From the NCBI GenBank assembly GCA_907165275.2, contig OU015672.1, forward strand, positions 186,001 through 250,000: a stretch of 64,000 bases of DNA, in the 5' to 3' direction. The DNA comes from Zygaena filipendulae (lineage: Eukaryota > Arthropoda > Insecta > Lepidoptera > Zygaenidae). The notes beneath the pieces are model-generated. The model was not told where the DNA came from. It did not search any database and saw nothing but the letters and a program-made list of their open reading frames with translations. Positions 44,232-54,289 of the stretch are shown in pieces. Position 1 is the first letter of the stretch. Every line of letters begins with the position of its first letter. Both the position numbers and the translations under genes were made by a program.

Positions 44232-45630
44232 ACATATAAACACTTTATTACTAGAGCAATAAGATTCAATAAGACGTGTCAAAACTATTACCTCGGTACA
44301 TATTTGCACTGCTGAATGTACCTAATTCATCCAATTAAATGTTACAAATTATCGATTTCAAATTCCAATGAAGGGAACTCGATATTGTTGAGCCAATTTC
44401 TCGAACACGCTTTGTGTGTTCGCCAAAATACCTATCGGTTTAGACAGAGAGGGGGTACAAAGCAGCGAGCACCTTAATCCACTATATTGTTGATTTTTTG
44501 TATTGTTTTTTTGACCAAAGAGTTTCCGAAGGAATTACGATTCTCGAGGCAGAAATATTTACTACACCTAATAAGGGCACCTTGGATCCCTACTTCCCTA
44601 CTAATATTATGAATACGAAAGTAACTATCTATCTGTTTGTTACTCTTACACGTCTTAACGGCTCAACCGAACATCATGAAATTAGGTAAAGAAGAAGAAG
44701 AAAAAAAGAAAATACATTTATTTCAGCACAACACACAAGAAAAAGAGACAAACACAAACAAATCAGTACTTAATTTAAAAAAGACATAATACCTATCTCT
44801 TGCATGCGTACACGTTGTCACCCCTTTAGCTTTGAACCCCCTCTCCAATCAACTTTGTATAGATACTATTTTCAAAGAGATCCGAATCCGTTTACCACCT
44901 CCAAAGCCTTTTGGTTTCATTAACGTCGTACAGACAAAGGTCGGGTCAGTATCGTCTATAGATATATAGTCAAGAATAGACCATGCAAGTTGTTATTCGT
45001 AAACGTGCTGCAACTGACGCCTTTTGCGCCGATTACGCGCCAGTTCACTTAATATAAAATTTAAATAAAATAAAATTGCTAATGATAGGTCTTGACACAA
45101 TCCCGTTGCAAATATTCGCATCCACATCCGAAAATGCGGAGCTTCCGCATATATTTGGACATCTGTATCCGCATCCGCAATAATTAATGCGGACGTTCAT
45201 ACAGGTGCGAATGCGCATGTTGCACAAGAAAGAAATCGGGCGGGGCCGGCGAAGGAAAATTAGTAAGTGAAGTTAAAAAAAAAAAGGAGCATTATTCTTA
45301 CTACTAATTTTTATTAATAAAAATGTTAATAATTATTTTATCATTGTTTTAATTCTTTATTAATATGTATTTTCATGAGTTTGGCTTCATACATAAAGCG
45401 TAGGTACTTTCTTGCCTTATTTGCTCCGATCCGTGTCTGTCGTATTAATCAATACATACTGCTATGGCTGAGCGGCCTTCGGGCGCTTTTCACGGTCGAA
45501 CGGACTCTCCAACAATGATCCTAGCTGTGTCCTGCGGGGGCTCAGTGCGGGGGATGAGCAGAGATACAGACCAGAGACTGATTATTACCATAAATAATTG
45601 GTCAGTTTGTGAGTTTGTAACATTGTGGCT
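44232..45630. other. no gene; repeat scraps
   Basis: 44600-44690 is a truncated SINE-like head. 45095-45215 has repeated CATCCGCA/ATGCGGA hexamers (CCGCATATATTTGGACATCT) forming weak inverted repeats. Confidence 0.35.
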
Positions 45631-46005
45631 GAAAATCAGCGCTAGGAGTGCCTGGCGCCCGCACTCATAGCAACATGCTGAGGCAGTGACCGTTCTGGTC
45701 ATGGGGACGCACCACGCGAAACACCATTTGTTCTCATAATATTGTCATATATATAAATACATATATACTTTTTTTTGTTAAATCATGTTTGTATAAAATA
45801 ATTGTAATTGTGTTGACTTTGTGTCCAAATAAATGCCTTTTCTTTCTGTCTTTCTTTCTAATTTCTGTATCTACTGAACCGATTTTAAAAATTATTTTAC
45901 TTATAGGAAGCTACGGTAATCCTGAGTGACATAGGGTACTTTTGATCCCGAAATTTTTATTAAACTCCGAAATTACCGACGGTGAAACTACGAAGGACAG
46001 CTAGT
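45600..46005 (+). repeat. LINE 3' end and SINE-like repeat
   Basis: 45630-45852: CTGAAAATCAGCGCTAGGAG through GTCCAAATAAATGCCTTTTC, (TTTC)n tail. 45855-46005: + AAAGAGC-type copy ending GGACAGCTAGT. Together they lie about 370 bases upstream of the first strong host exon. Confidence 0.6.
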
Positions 46006-46379
46006 ACTATATATTTTCAACCATACTGTCACTTGAGACATGATGAGCTGTGGTCAAACGTTTGGTCTGTTATCCATAAAAATATGTTTAAAAAGACTAA
46101 AAATCACGTTTTAAGAATAAACAAAAATAAAAAGTAATTATCAAGACCAATAAAAGGAGCCCCAACTCGATAGGGTGGCGTCGTGACCATCTTCCGGCTC
46201 CATGATCAGATCAGCTCCTTGTCATAATAATATTGCATTGTTATCCGAACTACAAATTTCATGTCGATACGACAATTATAATTAATTATAATTAATTAAA
46301 TTAAATTGTTTGTTAATTAGAAGTGAAGCTGATGTAAGCATGTTAAAAGAATCCAATAGCTTGTTTCCTTTGGCAGCAG

Positions 46380-47076
46380 GCGGTCGTCATGGGCAGCAGC
46401 ACAACGTCAGACAAGACCATCAACACAAGCACCGACTCGGCGGCCACGGCACTCACCTCCATCACCGGCACCGACGACTCCATGGACGCGGACACGGAAC
46501 CCCCCGAGCCGGCGCAGCAGCCCAGCCTCATCGACGCGGACCCCCAGCCGAACCCCCACCCCCCTAGCGCCCCCCCACACTACCACCGGGCGCAGAACAG
46601 CTGCGAATACAACTCGCCAGCTTACACGAAGCCCCAATCGGCAACGGACATGATAGACTCACCTCGCCCGGGCCCGGCGAGGTTCATCTTCGACATACCG
46701 ATCCCCGATCCGAAAGAATTCAAACGGCACGAGAGCAAAAAGAGAAACAAAACCCAGGTGTGCTCTTCACCTTCCACGTCCATGCAGATCCCCTACGACT
46801 CGAGGATGGAGACACCGAAGAGTCCAAAAGCGAACCATGTGAAGTACGAAACGCATTTCAACTTCGAACCCGAACCGGTGAAGAGGAGGTCCAGTGAGCC
46901 GAGGCTAAAGAACAAGCAGAGGAATAATGTCGACAAGCAAGAATATTATAAAGATGAAGTGGCCAAGTTGAGGAGGCAGCTGGAAGGCACGGAGGTGTTC
47001 ACGACGATGTCCAGAAGACGCTCCTCGACGCACCAGCACTCGGTGCCGCCGCCTTGTTCTAGAAGACAGTCTACAG
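46380..47076 (+). CDS. coding exon: disordered Ser/Thr- and Pro-rich protein, N-terminal part
   Basis: I do not recognise this protein. Codon use is GC-rich at third positions, unlike the AT-rich surroundings, and the frame is open from the acceptor to the donor (CTACAG|GTAATC, GT at 47077). The acceptor is TTTGGCAGCAG, so the exon starts at 46377 or 46380, with ATG at 46389 in frame. If that ATG is the start, 229 complete codons follow. Residues 1-30 are Ser/Thr-rich, 35-66 acidic then Pro-rich, 96-113 a less biased patch (PARFIFDIPIPDPKEFKR), and 183-199 a short charged coiled-coil-like stretch (KQEYYKDEVAKLRRQLE). Three RRxS-type sites stand out: KRRSSEP (165-171), RRRSST (209-214) and SRRQST (224-229). 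The first resembles a 14-3-3 target. There is no signal peptide or membrane segment here, so a cytoplasmic regulatory N-terminus of a larger protein is plausible. The exon ends in phase 1 while the next begins in phase 0, so a further exon or another junction is implied. Confidence 0.75.
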
Positions 47077-47312
47077 GTAATCTTCTACGTGTAGTCTACT
47101 GCTTTATCGAATCGACTTATGGTCATTGACCACACTTGCTAATTCACTGACCATAAGACAATGAAGATAATGCGCGAGTCCTATATACGCCACACGCGCA
47201 CCCCCTGCACGTGTGCACACGAGCCTCCCGCCCGCAGTAGTAGTGGGGAGTTCAATCTGATTCGTTTGTATGGAGTGTCACGGGTATCTATGTGGTAAAA
47301 TTAACTGCAAAT

Positions 47313-47705
47313 ATTTACAGGGTTGAAAGTATACACCGTTATAAACATGTTCATAAAAAAAAAAACAAAAAATTTAAACAAAATGAATCAATAAAAAGGA
47401 AAATCTATGAAGGTTCGCTGCTCAATCGCTTTACACACATTTCGCCGCGCGCTGATATCTTAAGTGCAATGACCTCGATCGAGGTGAACAGCTGATCCAT
47501 CGCTCGCTATGTGCTTGGCGCGCGCCTTGTATACGTATAAATGAGCTACGTGTATTGTGTATCTTGTGAATGTAATTATAATTATTTTTCAATAAATTTA
47601 TTTTCCTCATATTCTGAAAAACTACCGAACTTATAACATAATTTTTTCGCTTATCCTGTTTGTTGAAACGTGTACTTTCGGCCCTGTAAAGGCCGGCCTT
47701 TGCAT
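47313..47705 (+). mobile_element. MITE related to 43741-44231, copy 2, in a host-gene intron
   Basis: Shares TATTTACAGGGTTGAAAGTATACACC, split here as TATTTACAGGGTTG and AAAGTATACACC, and GTGTATTGTGTATCTTGT. The outer ~20 bases of both ends differ from copy 1, so ends are approximate. Lies between the two strong exons. Confidence 0.6.
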
Positions 47706-47729
47706 TTGATTTTATCACATGTTATCTAA

Positions 47730-48488
47730 TATATATAAATCACGTGTCACGTTGTTTGTCCGCGATGGACTCCGCAACTACTGAACGGATTTTGATAAAA
47801 TTTTGTAACCATTCATAAAATGGTCCAACATAAAAGATAGGATAGTTTTTATCCCGTAATTCCCGCGGGAACTCTAGAACTCAGGGGTAAAAAGAAGAAC
47901 GTAGAGTACTTTTTCCCGGAATTCCCGCGGGAACTCCGGAATTAATGCCGGGAACTGCGTATCACCGTAAACTACAACACATTTTTCCCGGAATTACCTA
48001 CCACGGGAACTCCGAAATTACCGCGGATGAAATCGCGGGGGACAGCTAGTCTAATATACATAATATATAAATCACGTGTCACGTTGTTTGTCCGCGATGG
48101 ACTCCGAAACTACTGAACGGATTTGGATAAAATTTTGCAATATGGTCCAACTTAAAAGATAGGATAGTTTTTATCCCGGAATTCCCTCGGGAACTGAAGG
48201 ACATAGAGTACTTTTTTCCCGCAAACTCCGCGGGAACTCCGAAATTACCGTGGATGAAATTGCGAGGGACAGCTAGTATATAATAAAAATGAATCCTTAT
48301 ATTTTATTTATTTATTGGTTTGCCAACAGATTAACATGGTCACCGTATTGCGCGTGAACGGCTGGACCGATTTCGCCAGTTCTTTTTTGTTGTAATTGTT
48401 ATTGTAAGGAGAAGACGAATAAATTAAGTTTGGAGTTCCTGCGAGAATTCCGAAACTCACGAGGGTGAAATCGCGGGGCACAGCTAGT
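47730..48488 (+). repeat. three + SINE-like repeats in the intron between host exons
   Basis: 47730-48053 and 48055-48280 are close copies of the CACGTTGTTTGTCCGCGATG subfamily; the first has an extra internal block. 48310-48488 is of the CGTGAACGGCTGGACCGATT type. They end 57 bases before the acceptor at 48545. Confidence 0.75.
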
Positions 48489-48545
48489 GCCTTAACAAAG
48501 AGAAGAAGAGAAGAAGCATTATGTAACCTAATTTTTACGTGACAG

Positions 48546-48817
48546 CAACGGTTTGGCGTGTCAATTCCAGCTATCGCCCAAGTGCACGTGACAGCCAACC
48601 CCCTGGACTCGGCGTCGACCACCATCCCAGCGGGGCGGACCACTATCGTGGTGCAGCAGCCGTCCCTCTCGCTCGACTACGGCGGCTGCTCCACCATCCT
48701 CGTGCGGGACGAGGACGGAGGCAGGCGCAAGAGCCGCGTCTGCAACGACCACATACAGCAGCTGCTGGACGTCACCAGCCAGTTCACGTCGGAAGACCTG
48801 CACGAGTTCGACAAGAG
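48546..48817 (+). CDS. coding exon: continuation of the disordered RRxS-rich protein
   Basis: The acceptor TTTTTACGTGACAG ends at 48545 and the donor AAGAG|GTGAGT has GT at 48818. The frame starting CAA CGG TTT GGC (QRFGVSIPAIAQVHVTANPL...) is fully open across 272 bases and strongly GC3-biased. A second open frame over the same bases gives an Arg/Pro/His-rich product typical of a shadow frame. Visible segments are a beta-prone stretch (TTIVVQQPSLSLDYGGCSTI), an acidic-basic patch with RRKS (DEDGGRRKSRVC) and a likely helical end (HIQQLLDVTSQFTSEDLHEF). The exon ends in phase 2, so at least one more coding exon lies downstream; I cannot find it before 64000. Assignment to the same gene as 46380-47076 rests on strand, 1.5-kb spacing, composition and the shared RRxS motif. 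The phases do not fit a direct join. Confidence 0.78.
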
Positions 48818-49135
48818 GTGAGTGCTGTAGAGCAATTTGCTAACCTATATCTCTACTGATAGTTAATTCGTTTAAAAATAAATCGATAGGAGAAAAAATA
48901 AGTCTTGATAGAAAAAACTTTTTTAGAAAACCCTTTTTTATAAAACAAGCTTCTATTCAAATGCGCTAAAAAGAATAAGCCATGCGTTGTCATCCAAACT
49001 AAACGTGTATACAAAATTTCAGCTCGATCGATTGAAAACATTTGCTTCAAAATTGAGTGGCAAGATTCCACCCGCACAAACACAGTTACATACATACATT
49101 GCAAGTTAAAAAAGCTTTTAACAAAAAAGAGTAAA

Positions 49136-49262
49136 GATTGATGATATGACCATTAGCGCGGTTACCACGCCCACTCGCTAATCAAGAGGTTCCGGGATCA
49201 ATTCTCGGTGGGGGTGGACTTTATGTGATGAACACGGGGTACCACTTTCTAGTCTGGGAGCG
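49136..49262 (+). repeat. tRNA-like SINE fragment
   Basis: GCGCGGTTACCACGCCCACT CGC and AGGTTCCGGGATCAATTC resemble A- and B-box sequences. It does not fold as a functional tRNA. Confidence 0.35.
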
Positions 49263-49394
49263 TTTGTGTATCTGTTGTATAATCTAGTTTTTTTGCAGTA
49301 TGAGATATATCATATTTACTTCCTTTCCACGACACAACTTGAATTCTGGCAACGGAAGTGACGCGTGCGATTTGGCAGCGAGCACAACAACATT

Positions 49395-49518
49395 GTGCTA
49401 TGTCCTTCTCTATACTCCTGAAAACGTGTATGCAAAATTCCATGATGATCAGTAGAGCGGTTAAGGCGTGAAAGCGTAACAAACAAACAAACTCTCTTTC
49501 GTATTTATAATAGTAAGG
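49395..49518 (-). repeat. truncated SINE-like repeat
   Basis: Only the head half is present, from TGTCCTTCTCTATACTCCTG to CGTATTTATAATAGTAAGG. Confidence 0.65.
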
Positions 49519-50379
49519 GTACCTAAACCTTCCGCGTGAATCACTCTTATCTATTGGTGAAAACCGCATGAAGATCCGTTCAGTAATAAATAATAATCAG
49601 TCAGCCGTTTGCACCACAGAACAGATAAATACACAGAGTAAGAATCAACTGTTTAATATGAAAACCAATGTCGCCGGGTGATTTCTTGACACAAAACTAC
49701 TTATCACGTAAAAAAACATTAATTAACGTAACCATATTATATTAAAGCCATTTGTTTGCGTTTTAACTTACAGTCACTGTTTTCAAAATTTACAGTTCTG
49801 GCAATATTGTGGGAATTCGTCTTGGGATGCTAGAATTGCTAGAAAAGGAAGTTATGGGAAAGTTGGAGCACTTGCTCTAACTTCCTTTACGAGCGTGGCG
49901 TGCCTGCCCCGCCCCCGCCTACGTGGCCTCTCTAGTTGATATATTATTTTCTCTGTTGTACAACAGATTGATGGTATTACACGTCGTCTACCAAATAAAT
50001 GCCAATTCACCCATTTTTATTGTAATACGTGCAACGAACGTGTTTCTGGCGCTTTGAAACAAATAAGCTTGGTAATTCATTAGGAGCCTAGGAGGCTAAT
50101 AAAAGAAAACTTCTTTATTGCAATATGTTTCTTTTTGTATCTATTCAATGGAAACTTTTTGAATCATTTCATTTTGTAAAAGATTATTCATTTGAAGAAA
50201 GCCTTTTGTCTATTCATTATTACGTAGGTAGGTATTTTGCAAATAAAAGTGCGTTGAAAGAAAAATGTTTTTCATTTTTCTCACTAGCCGTTGCCTTGCC
50301 TCCAACTAAAACTAGCTAGGTCTACTAAACTTTGTATTTATAAAGAGGAAAACTTTAGACGTAGACCATGTACCTACCC
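49519..50379. other. no gene; unassigned
   Basis: An 8-bp hairpin (GGAAGTTA...TAACTTCC) lies near 49848-49886, followed by a GC patch CCTGCCCCGCCCCCGCC. No downstream host exon detected. Confidence 0.4.
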
Positions 50380-50700
50380 ATCCTATTTGGCCTGTCAGCG
50401 GCTGTCACCGACCGACAAAAGTACTCGTAATATTATTATTGGTTTGTGCTACCAATTATGGAGTGGTTGTGTATATGGACTAAGTCCACTCCCGCCACGA
50501 GCTCGTCGCGCGTCGTGACCAGAACAACCCAAGTGGGCTGAACAAGCAGGCATAGCACCGAATTTAAACCGATCAAAGGCAGCACAAACCAACAATAATA
50601 TTACGTATTTTTGTCTTTATGATTAAATCAGTAGATATTATGTTGTTTTTAGCTTTTTAGTAAAGTGTATTTTTGTGTTTTTTGAAGTCAGTTTTTTAAT
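50380..50700 (-). repeat. diverged relative of the 418-bp foldback
   Basis: ATTATTGGTTTGTGCTACCA and, inverted, GCACAAACCAACAATAATAT bracket a loop with CCACTCCCGCCACGAGCTCG; about 75-80% similar to 37684-38101 by eye. Confidence 0.6.
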
Positions 50701-51120
50701 TTTAGTTAATTTTTTTTTCGAAACCCAGAGTTACAGACAGATTCCCGATATTTCGACGGGTGAAACCATGGTTATCAATTAGTATATATAAACCCATTGT
50801 CTGGACTGTATTTAAAAAAATCCGTACAAATATTATAAACGCGAAAGTTTATGACGTTAGCTACTAGCTGAGAGAATGAATGATAAAACTAAAAAAAATA
50901 TATTATGATGTACATTACCATGCAATGTTCCACCGAAAGTTAGTTTGAACGAGATCTAGTAAGTAGTTTTTTTTTATACGTTATAAATCGTAAACCGCAA
51001 AAAAAAAATACACTATTATGTAGTATAGTATTATATTATCTGTGCTATTATTAAAACATCGATCAGTTACAACGAACTACAAGAACTTTTATATTATGTT
51101 ACTTGCTGCTACGGAACCGT

Positions 51121-51561
51121 TCATGGGCGAGTCCGACTCGCACTACTAATGTTACGAACACAAACCCCATTGACAGATTTACAATAGTGTCCTCCTAAGG
51201 AACCACCGTCTCTGGTCAGGCTGCGCCTCAACTCGAGTGTTCTGTTGTAGGTCCGTGCTTCAACTATAGTTGAACGGTCAGGGTTGACGTGACTCGTGGA
51301 CTCCTCATCGGCTGCTCTGTCCTCATTCCTCTGCCATCTGCTGCGAGTTGTGTCTTTCCTATCGTCTGACTTCGCAGCACATCGCTCCAGTTGCTCTCTT
51401 CGAATTACGCCAGCGTCGTTTTCGTGTCCGATTTTATTTTGATTGTCCATTTGCGGACCAATTTTGCAGTCTGTCGTCCGCCGCGTTATGAAATCTGTTA
51501 CTATGATGGTGATAAGTAGAGACGCGAGCTTAGCCACGTATGTACGGTTTATCTTGATCAT
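51121..51561 (-). CDS. small secreted protein with C-terminal CxSVNGxC loop (copy 2)
   Basis: A 146-residue product reads from 51561 down. Residues 1-7 (MIKINRT) are followed by a hydrophobic stretch (about 8-26, VAKLASLLITIIVTDFI) that could be a signal peptide or signal anchor; there is no clear A-x-A cleavage site. The middle is strongly charged (Arg/Asp/Glu), with RRE, LRRS and several single basic sites. The pair C127-C134 lies in HYCKSVNGVC, matching copy 1 at H, both cysteines and S-V-N-G; a preceding RxLxxRR...GG stretch also looks alike. Two extra cysteines (about 32 and 59) are absent from copy 1. A TATA box and initiator fit just upstream. The last seven residues and the stop come from the GTGCGAGTCGGACTCGC repeat tail, so the original C-terminus was probably replaced. 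There is no AATAAA within about 240 bases downstream. Lying 2.3 kb past the last visible host exon, it may sit antisense in the next intron. Confidence 0.58.
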   Translation of the reverse strand: MIKINRTYVAKLASLLITIIVTDFITRRTTDCKIGPQMDNQNKIGHENDAGVIRREQLERCAAKSDDRKDTTRSRWQRNEDRAADEESTSHVNPDRSTIVEARTYNRTLELRRSLTRDGGSLGGHYCKSVNGVCVRNISSASRTRP

Positions 51562-51626
51562 TTGGCTATGTAGCTAATGGGCTCGACTGTTATAGTGAAC
51601 GTGTCGGGCGAAGGTCATGTGGATTG

Positions 51627-51659
51627 TGATGGAGAAAAAAAATTCGGTCTCATTTTATA
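51627..51659 (-). promoter_or_regulatory. TATA box and initiator of the copy 2 secreted-protein gene
   Basis: On the minus strand TATAAAA occupies 51659-51653, and a TCA initiator has its A at 51627, 32 bases from the first T of the box. This is the normal insect core-promoter spacing. It predicts a 66-base unspliced 5' leader ending at the ATG at 51561. Confidence 0.42.
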
Positions 51660-51904
51660 TCTGCGTCAATTTTATCCTCCGTGGATACTTTCAGTACGAC
51701 CCTACGTCACTAGTTACCTAACCTATGTTATATTAAATTGGGGAATACCATTCAGTGTCGTTTGACCAGGTTCTTACGTCACTATTCGATATATTTTAAT
51801 TGAAACTGAAACGAATCGTGGATTAGTGGTGACGTGATAGGTATATGTAACTTATATCCATTTATCTATACTGTAACCACAAATAATATAATACTATACT
51901 CTGT

Positions 51905-52182
51905 AACTATAGCCATCCCCTGCGGTTTCACCTGTTACTGTAGAAATTCCGGGATAAAAAGTACCCTCGGTCCTTCTCTGTACCCCAGACAACGTGTCTA
52001 CAAAGTTTAATGGCGATCGGCCCAGCCGTTCACGCGTGAGCCGTGACCAAGGGAAATAGGGATTCATCTCGGCAACACGTGTGAACGGCTGGACGTCAAA
52101 CTTCGTACGGAGAAGAAGAATATGAAAGAAGTTCGGAGTTCCTGGGGGATTTCCGAAACTCACGCGGTTGAAATCGCTATAT
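51905..52182. repeat. SINE-like fragments
   Basis: Inverted block to 52045, then + material of the GTGAACGGCTGGAC type ending near ACGCGGTTGAAATCGC. Confidence 0.5.
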
Positions 52183-52518
52183 AGATATACCTATAGATTT
52201 CCTCACAATGTTTTTCTCCACGGTGATGTATTTTATGAATGTTTTCCTAATATACAACCAATATGTACAAACCTGGGTTCGAATACCTACCCCATATATG
52301 ATGAAGAGGCTATAATTGTAACGGAGAATTCGTCTGGTCCACCACGACCCAAGTATGGGCTGTCACAGCATAATGTCAAGGTTGTTTGCTAGTTTGATAG
52401 ACAGCCCATTATGGCGTTCAATGTTTGAGGTATCTGCTATGACTTTAAACTGCAGCGCTTTCAGCACTCAAAGAACCTGAACGCTTCCAATTATGCACCA
52501 TAATTACCTGAATCTGAA

Positions 52519-52676
52519 ATGCATTTATGCTGAGACAGCGACCGACTGGCGGGGACACAGCACACCCTTCTATCTCCTTCATAATATTTGTTAAGGTTCT
52601 ATTTTTTTCCGTCTCTTATTTTGTACCTTTTATGTGGGGACCAATAAACTCCTTTTCTTTCTTTCTTTCTTTCTGA
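52519..52676 (+). repeat. LINE 3' end with (TTTC)n tail
   Basis: ATGCTGAGACAGCGACCGAC, then GGGGACCAATAAACTCCTTT and CTTTCTTTCTTTCTTTC. No ORF. Confidence 0.55.
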
Positions 52677-52742
52677 ATCTTGGAGTTCATAAACATACAA
52701 AAGGTCCAATGTAAAAGTTATGGAACAAGAATTATCAGAATT

Positions 52743-53075
52743 GGGTATTTTCCGAGGCAGGTATGAAAATCAAAATTCTAATTAGTCCGTCCGTTACAAA
52801 ATAAAAAAATAATAGATACGTATTTTTTGCTTTTTCAAATTAATGAAAATAAATGTAGATGAAGCGCATTAAAGTTTAGGGTGGGGGACTCGTGACGTCT
52901 TTATTCGGAAATAACTAGTAAGCTCCGTACAAACTGCACCAAGTTGTGACGTCACGCGAAATTTCAACTCAATATATCGCCGTTATTTTTTGATTACGTA
53001 AAAAAAGAAAAAATAGGTGTCCAATATTTTTTATATATCTACACGATGGATTAAAAAATTTTTTGTCAAGTAGCC
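52743..53075 (+). mobile_element. MITE of the TGACGTCA family, copy 6
   Basis: One intact palindrome (GTTGTGACGTCACGCG); the other is interrupted after TGACGTC by ~10 unrelated bases. The right end TTGTCAAGTAGCC is the variant also seen at the left of copy 2. Confidence 0.75.
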
Positions 53076-53629
53076 AATTATCTCAGTCCACTCACTAAGC
53101 TAGCTGAAATTGCAACAATATTGCTGAACATTGCAAATGGGAGTTGATGCTAACTTACAAATTGCAAACTCGCAATGTCCTGGCAACGTGCGAGGAACGT
53201 TGCTGGAAAGTTAAGTTGAACATAAAATCTAGATAGTATTTACAATGATTGCAACATTTTGTGTTGTAACTTTAACCTTTTAAATGCGCGATGCACATCC
53301 TCACCGAAACTTCTTGTAAGTTCCATGCTTGTTGGTAGGACTCTCAAAGGACAGATTGCTTGTTTTTCGTCTGATATTTTTTAGAAAACTCTATCCGTTT
53401 TGGAACTTGGTCCTTTGCAGGTAAGGTTATACCTAAAAACCAGTATCGTGTCGTAATTATGATGAATTGAATTGAATTGAATTGATAAACTTTATTTGAC
53501 ACAACACAAATATTTTTCAGCATACGTATACAGCAACTAAACATATATATAACAGGTATTGAGGGTACGCTTCTCAATGACTGATTTACTGATAAATCAA
53601 CGCACATACTTTACCGCTGCGTCTATAGA
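53076..53629. other. no gene; unassigned
   Basis: TTGAATTGAATTGAATTGA at 53466 is a short pentanucleotide run. Repeated GCAACGT/ATTGCAAA words at 53110-53250 do not form a clear element. Confidence 0.4.
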
Positions 53630-54055
53630 AATATTGTTTTTCTGTCTGTCGGTCTGTCCGCGATAAACTCAAAAACGAATGAACAGATTTGCATGCGGTA
53701 TTCATCAATAGATAGAGTGATTCAATTCGGGTTCACACGTTTGATTTACCCTAGAATTCCCGCGGAAAAATGAATCCCTATTTCCCTTGGTCATGCGTGA
53801 ACGGCTGGACCAATTTCGCTAATTCTTTTTTTGTTGTATATTTTATTGTAAGGGAACCATTCTCACGAAATAAATTGGGAGTTCCTTCAGGAATTCCGAA
53901 ACTCACGCGGGTGAATCTTCGAAACGGTTGGACCGATTTTAACGGGACTTTCCCTGCCAAATAGCTGATGTTATAAGAAGTAAATTAGGTTACTTTGAAG
54001 TTCCTGCGAGAATTACGAAACTCACGCGGATGAAACCGCGGGTCACAGCTAGTCT
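53630..54055 (+). repeat. SINE-like repeats, three + fragments
   Basis: 53630-53768 (CGCGATAAAC subfamily), 53770-53930 (GTGAACGGCTGGACCAATTT) and 53930-54055 (GATGTTATAAGAAGTAAATT), the last ending GCGGGTCACAGCTAGT. Confidence 0.65.
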
Positions 54056-54289
54056 AACAATAAATGTATACTCGTATATTTGAGTAGGTGCAATTCAATA
54101 TGGCGCCCATGCTTCCGTCACAACTGAAAACCGCACATCCCAACTTCTGCCAGGAACACGGCGGGTCGTGTCCCAACTTGTATCAACTTTGTGTTTCTAT
54201 TGTACACAGTGTATTTTGAGAAGTACCCCCGAGGTTATAATGATGTCATGAGCTCATTTACTTCGGGGTTCTAGAGAGATATTGCAGTT

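Noticed and set aside
46310..46637. Open frames on both strands over the first host exon
   Set aside because: They are shadows produced by GC-rich codons; composition (His/Pro or Val/Gly runs) is not protein-like and no splice sites match.
48539..48859. 106-codon open frame over the second host exon
   Set aside because: It is the Arg/Pro/His-rich shadow of the GC3-biased QRFGVSIPAIA frame and runs through the donor at 48818 into intron sequence.
49848..49886. Hairpin GGAAGTTA...TAACTTCC as a microRNA precursor
   Set aside because: Stem of about 8 bp only; expected by chance in AT-rich DNA.
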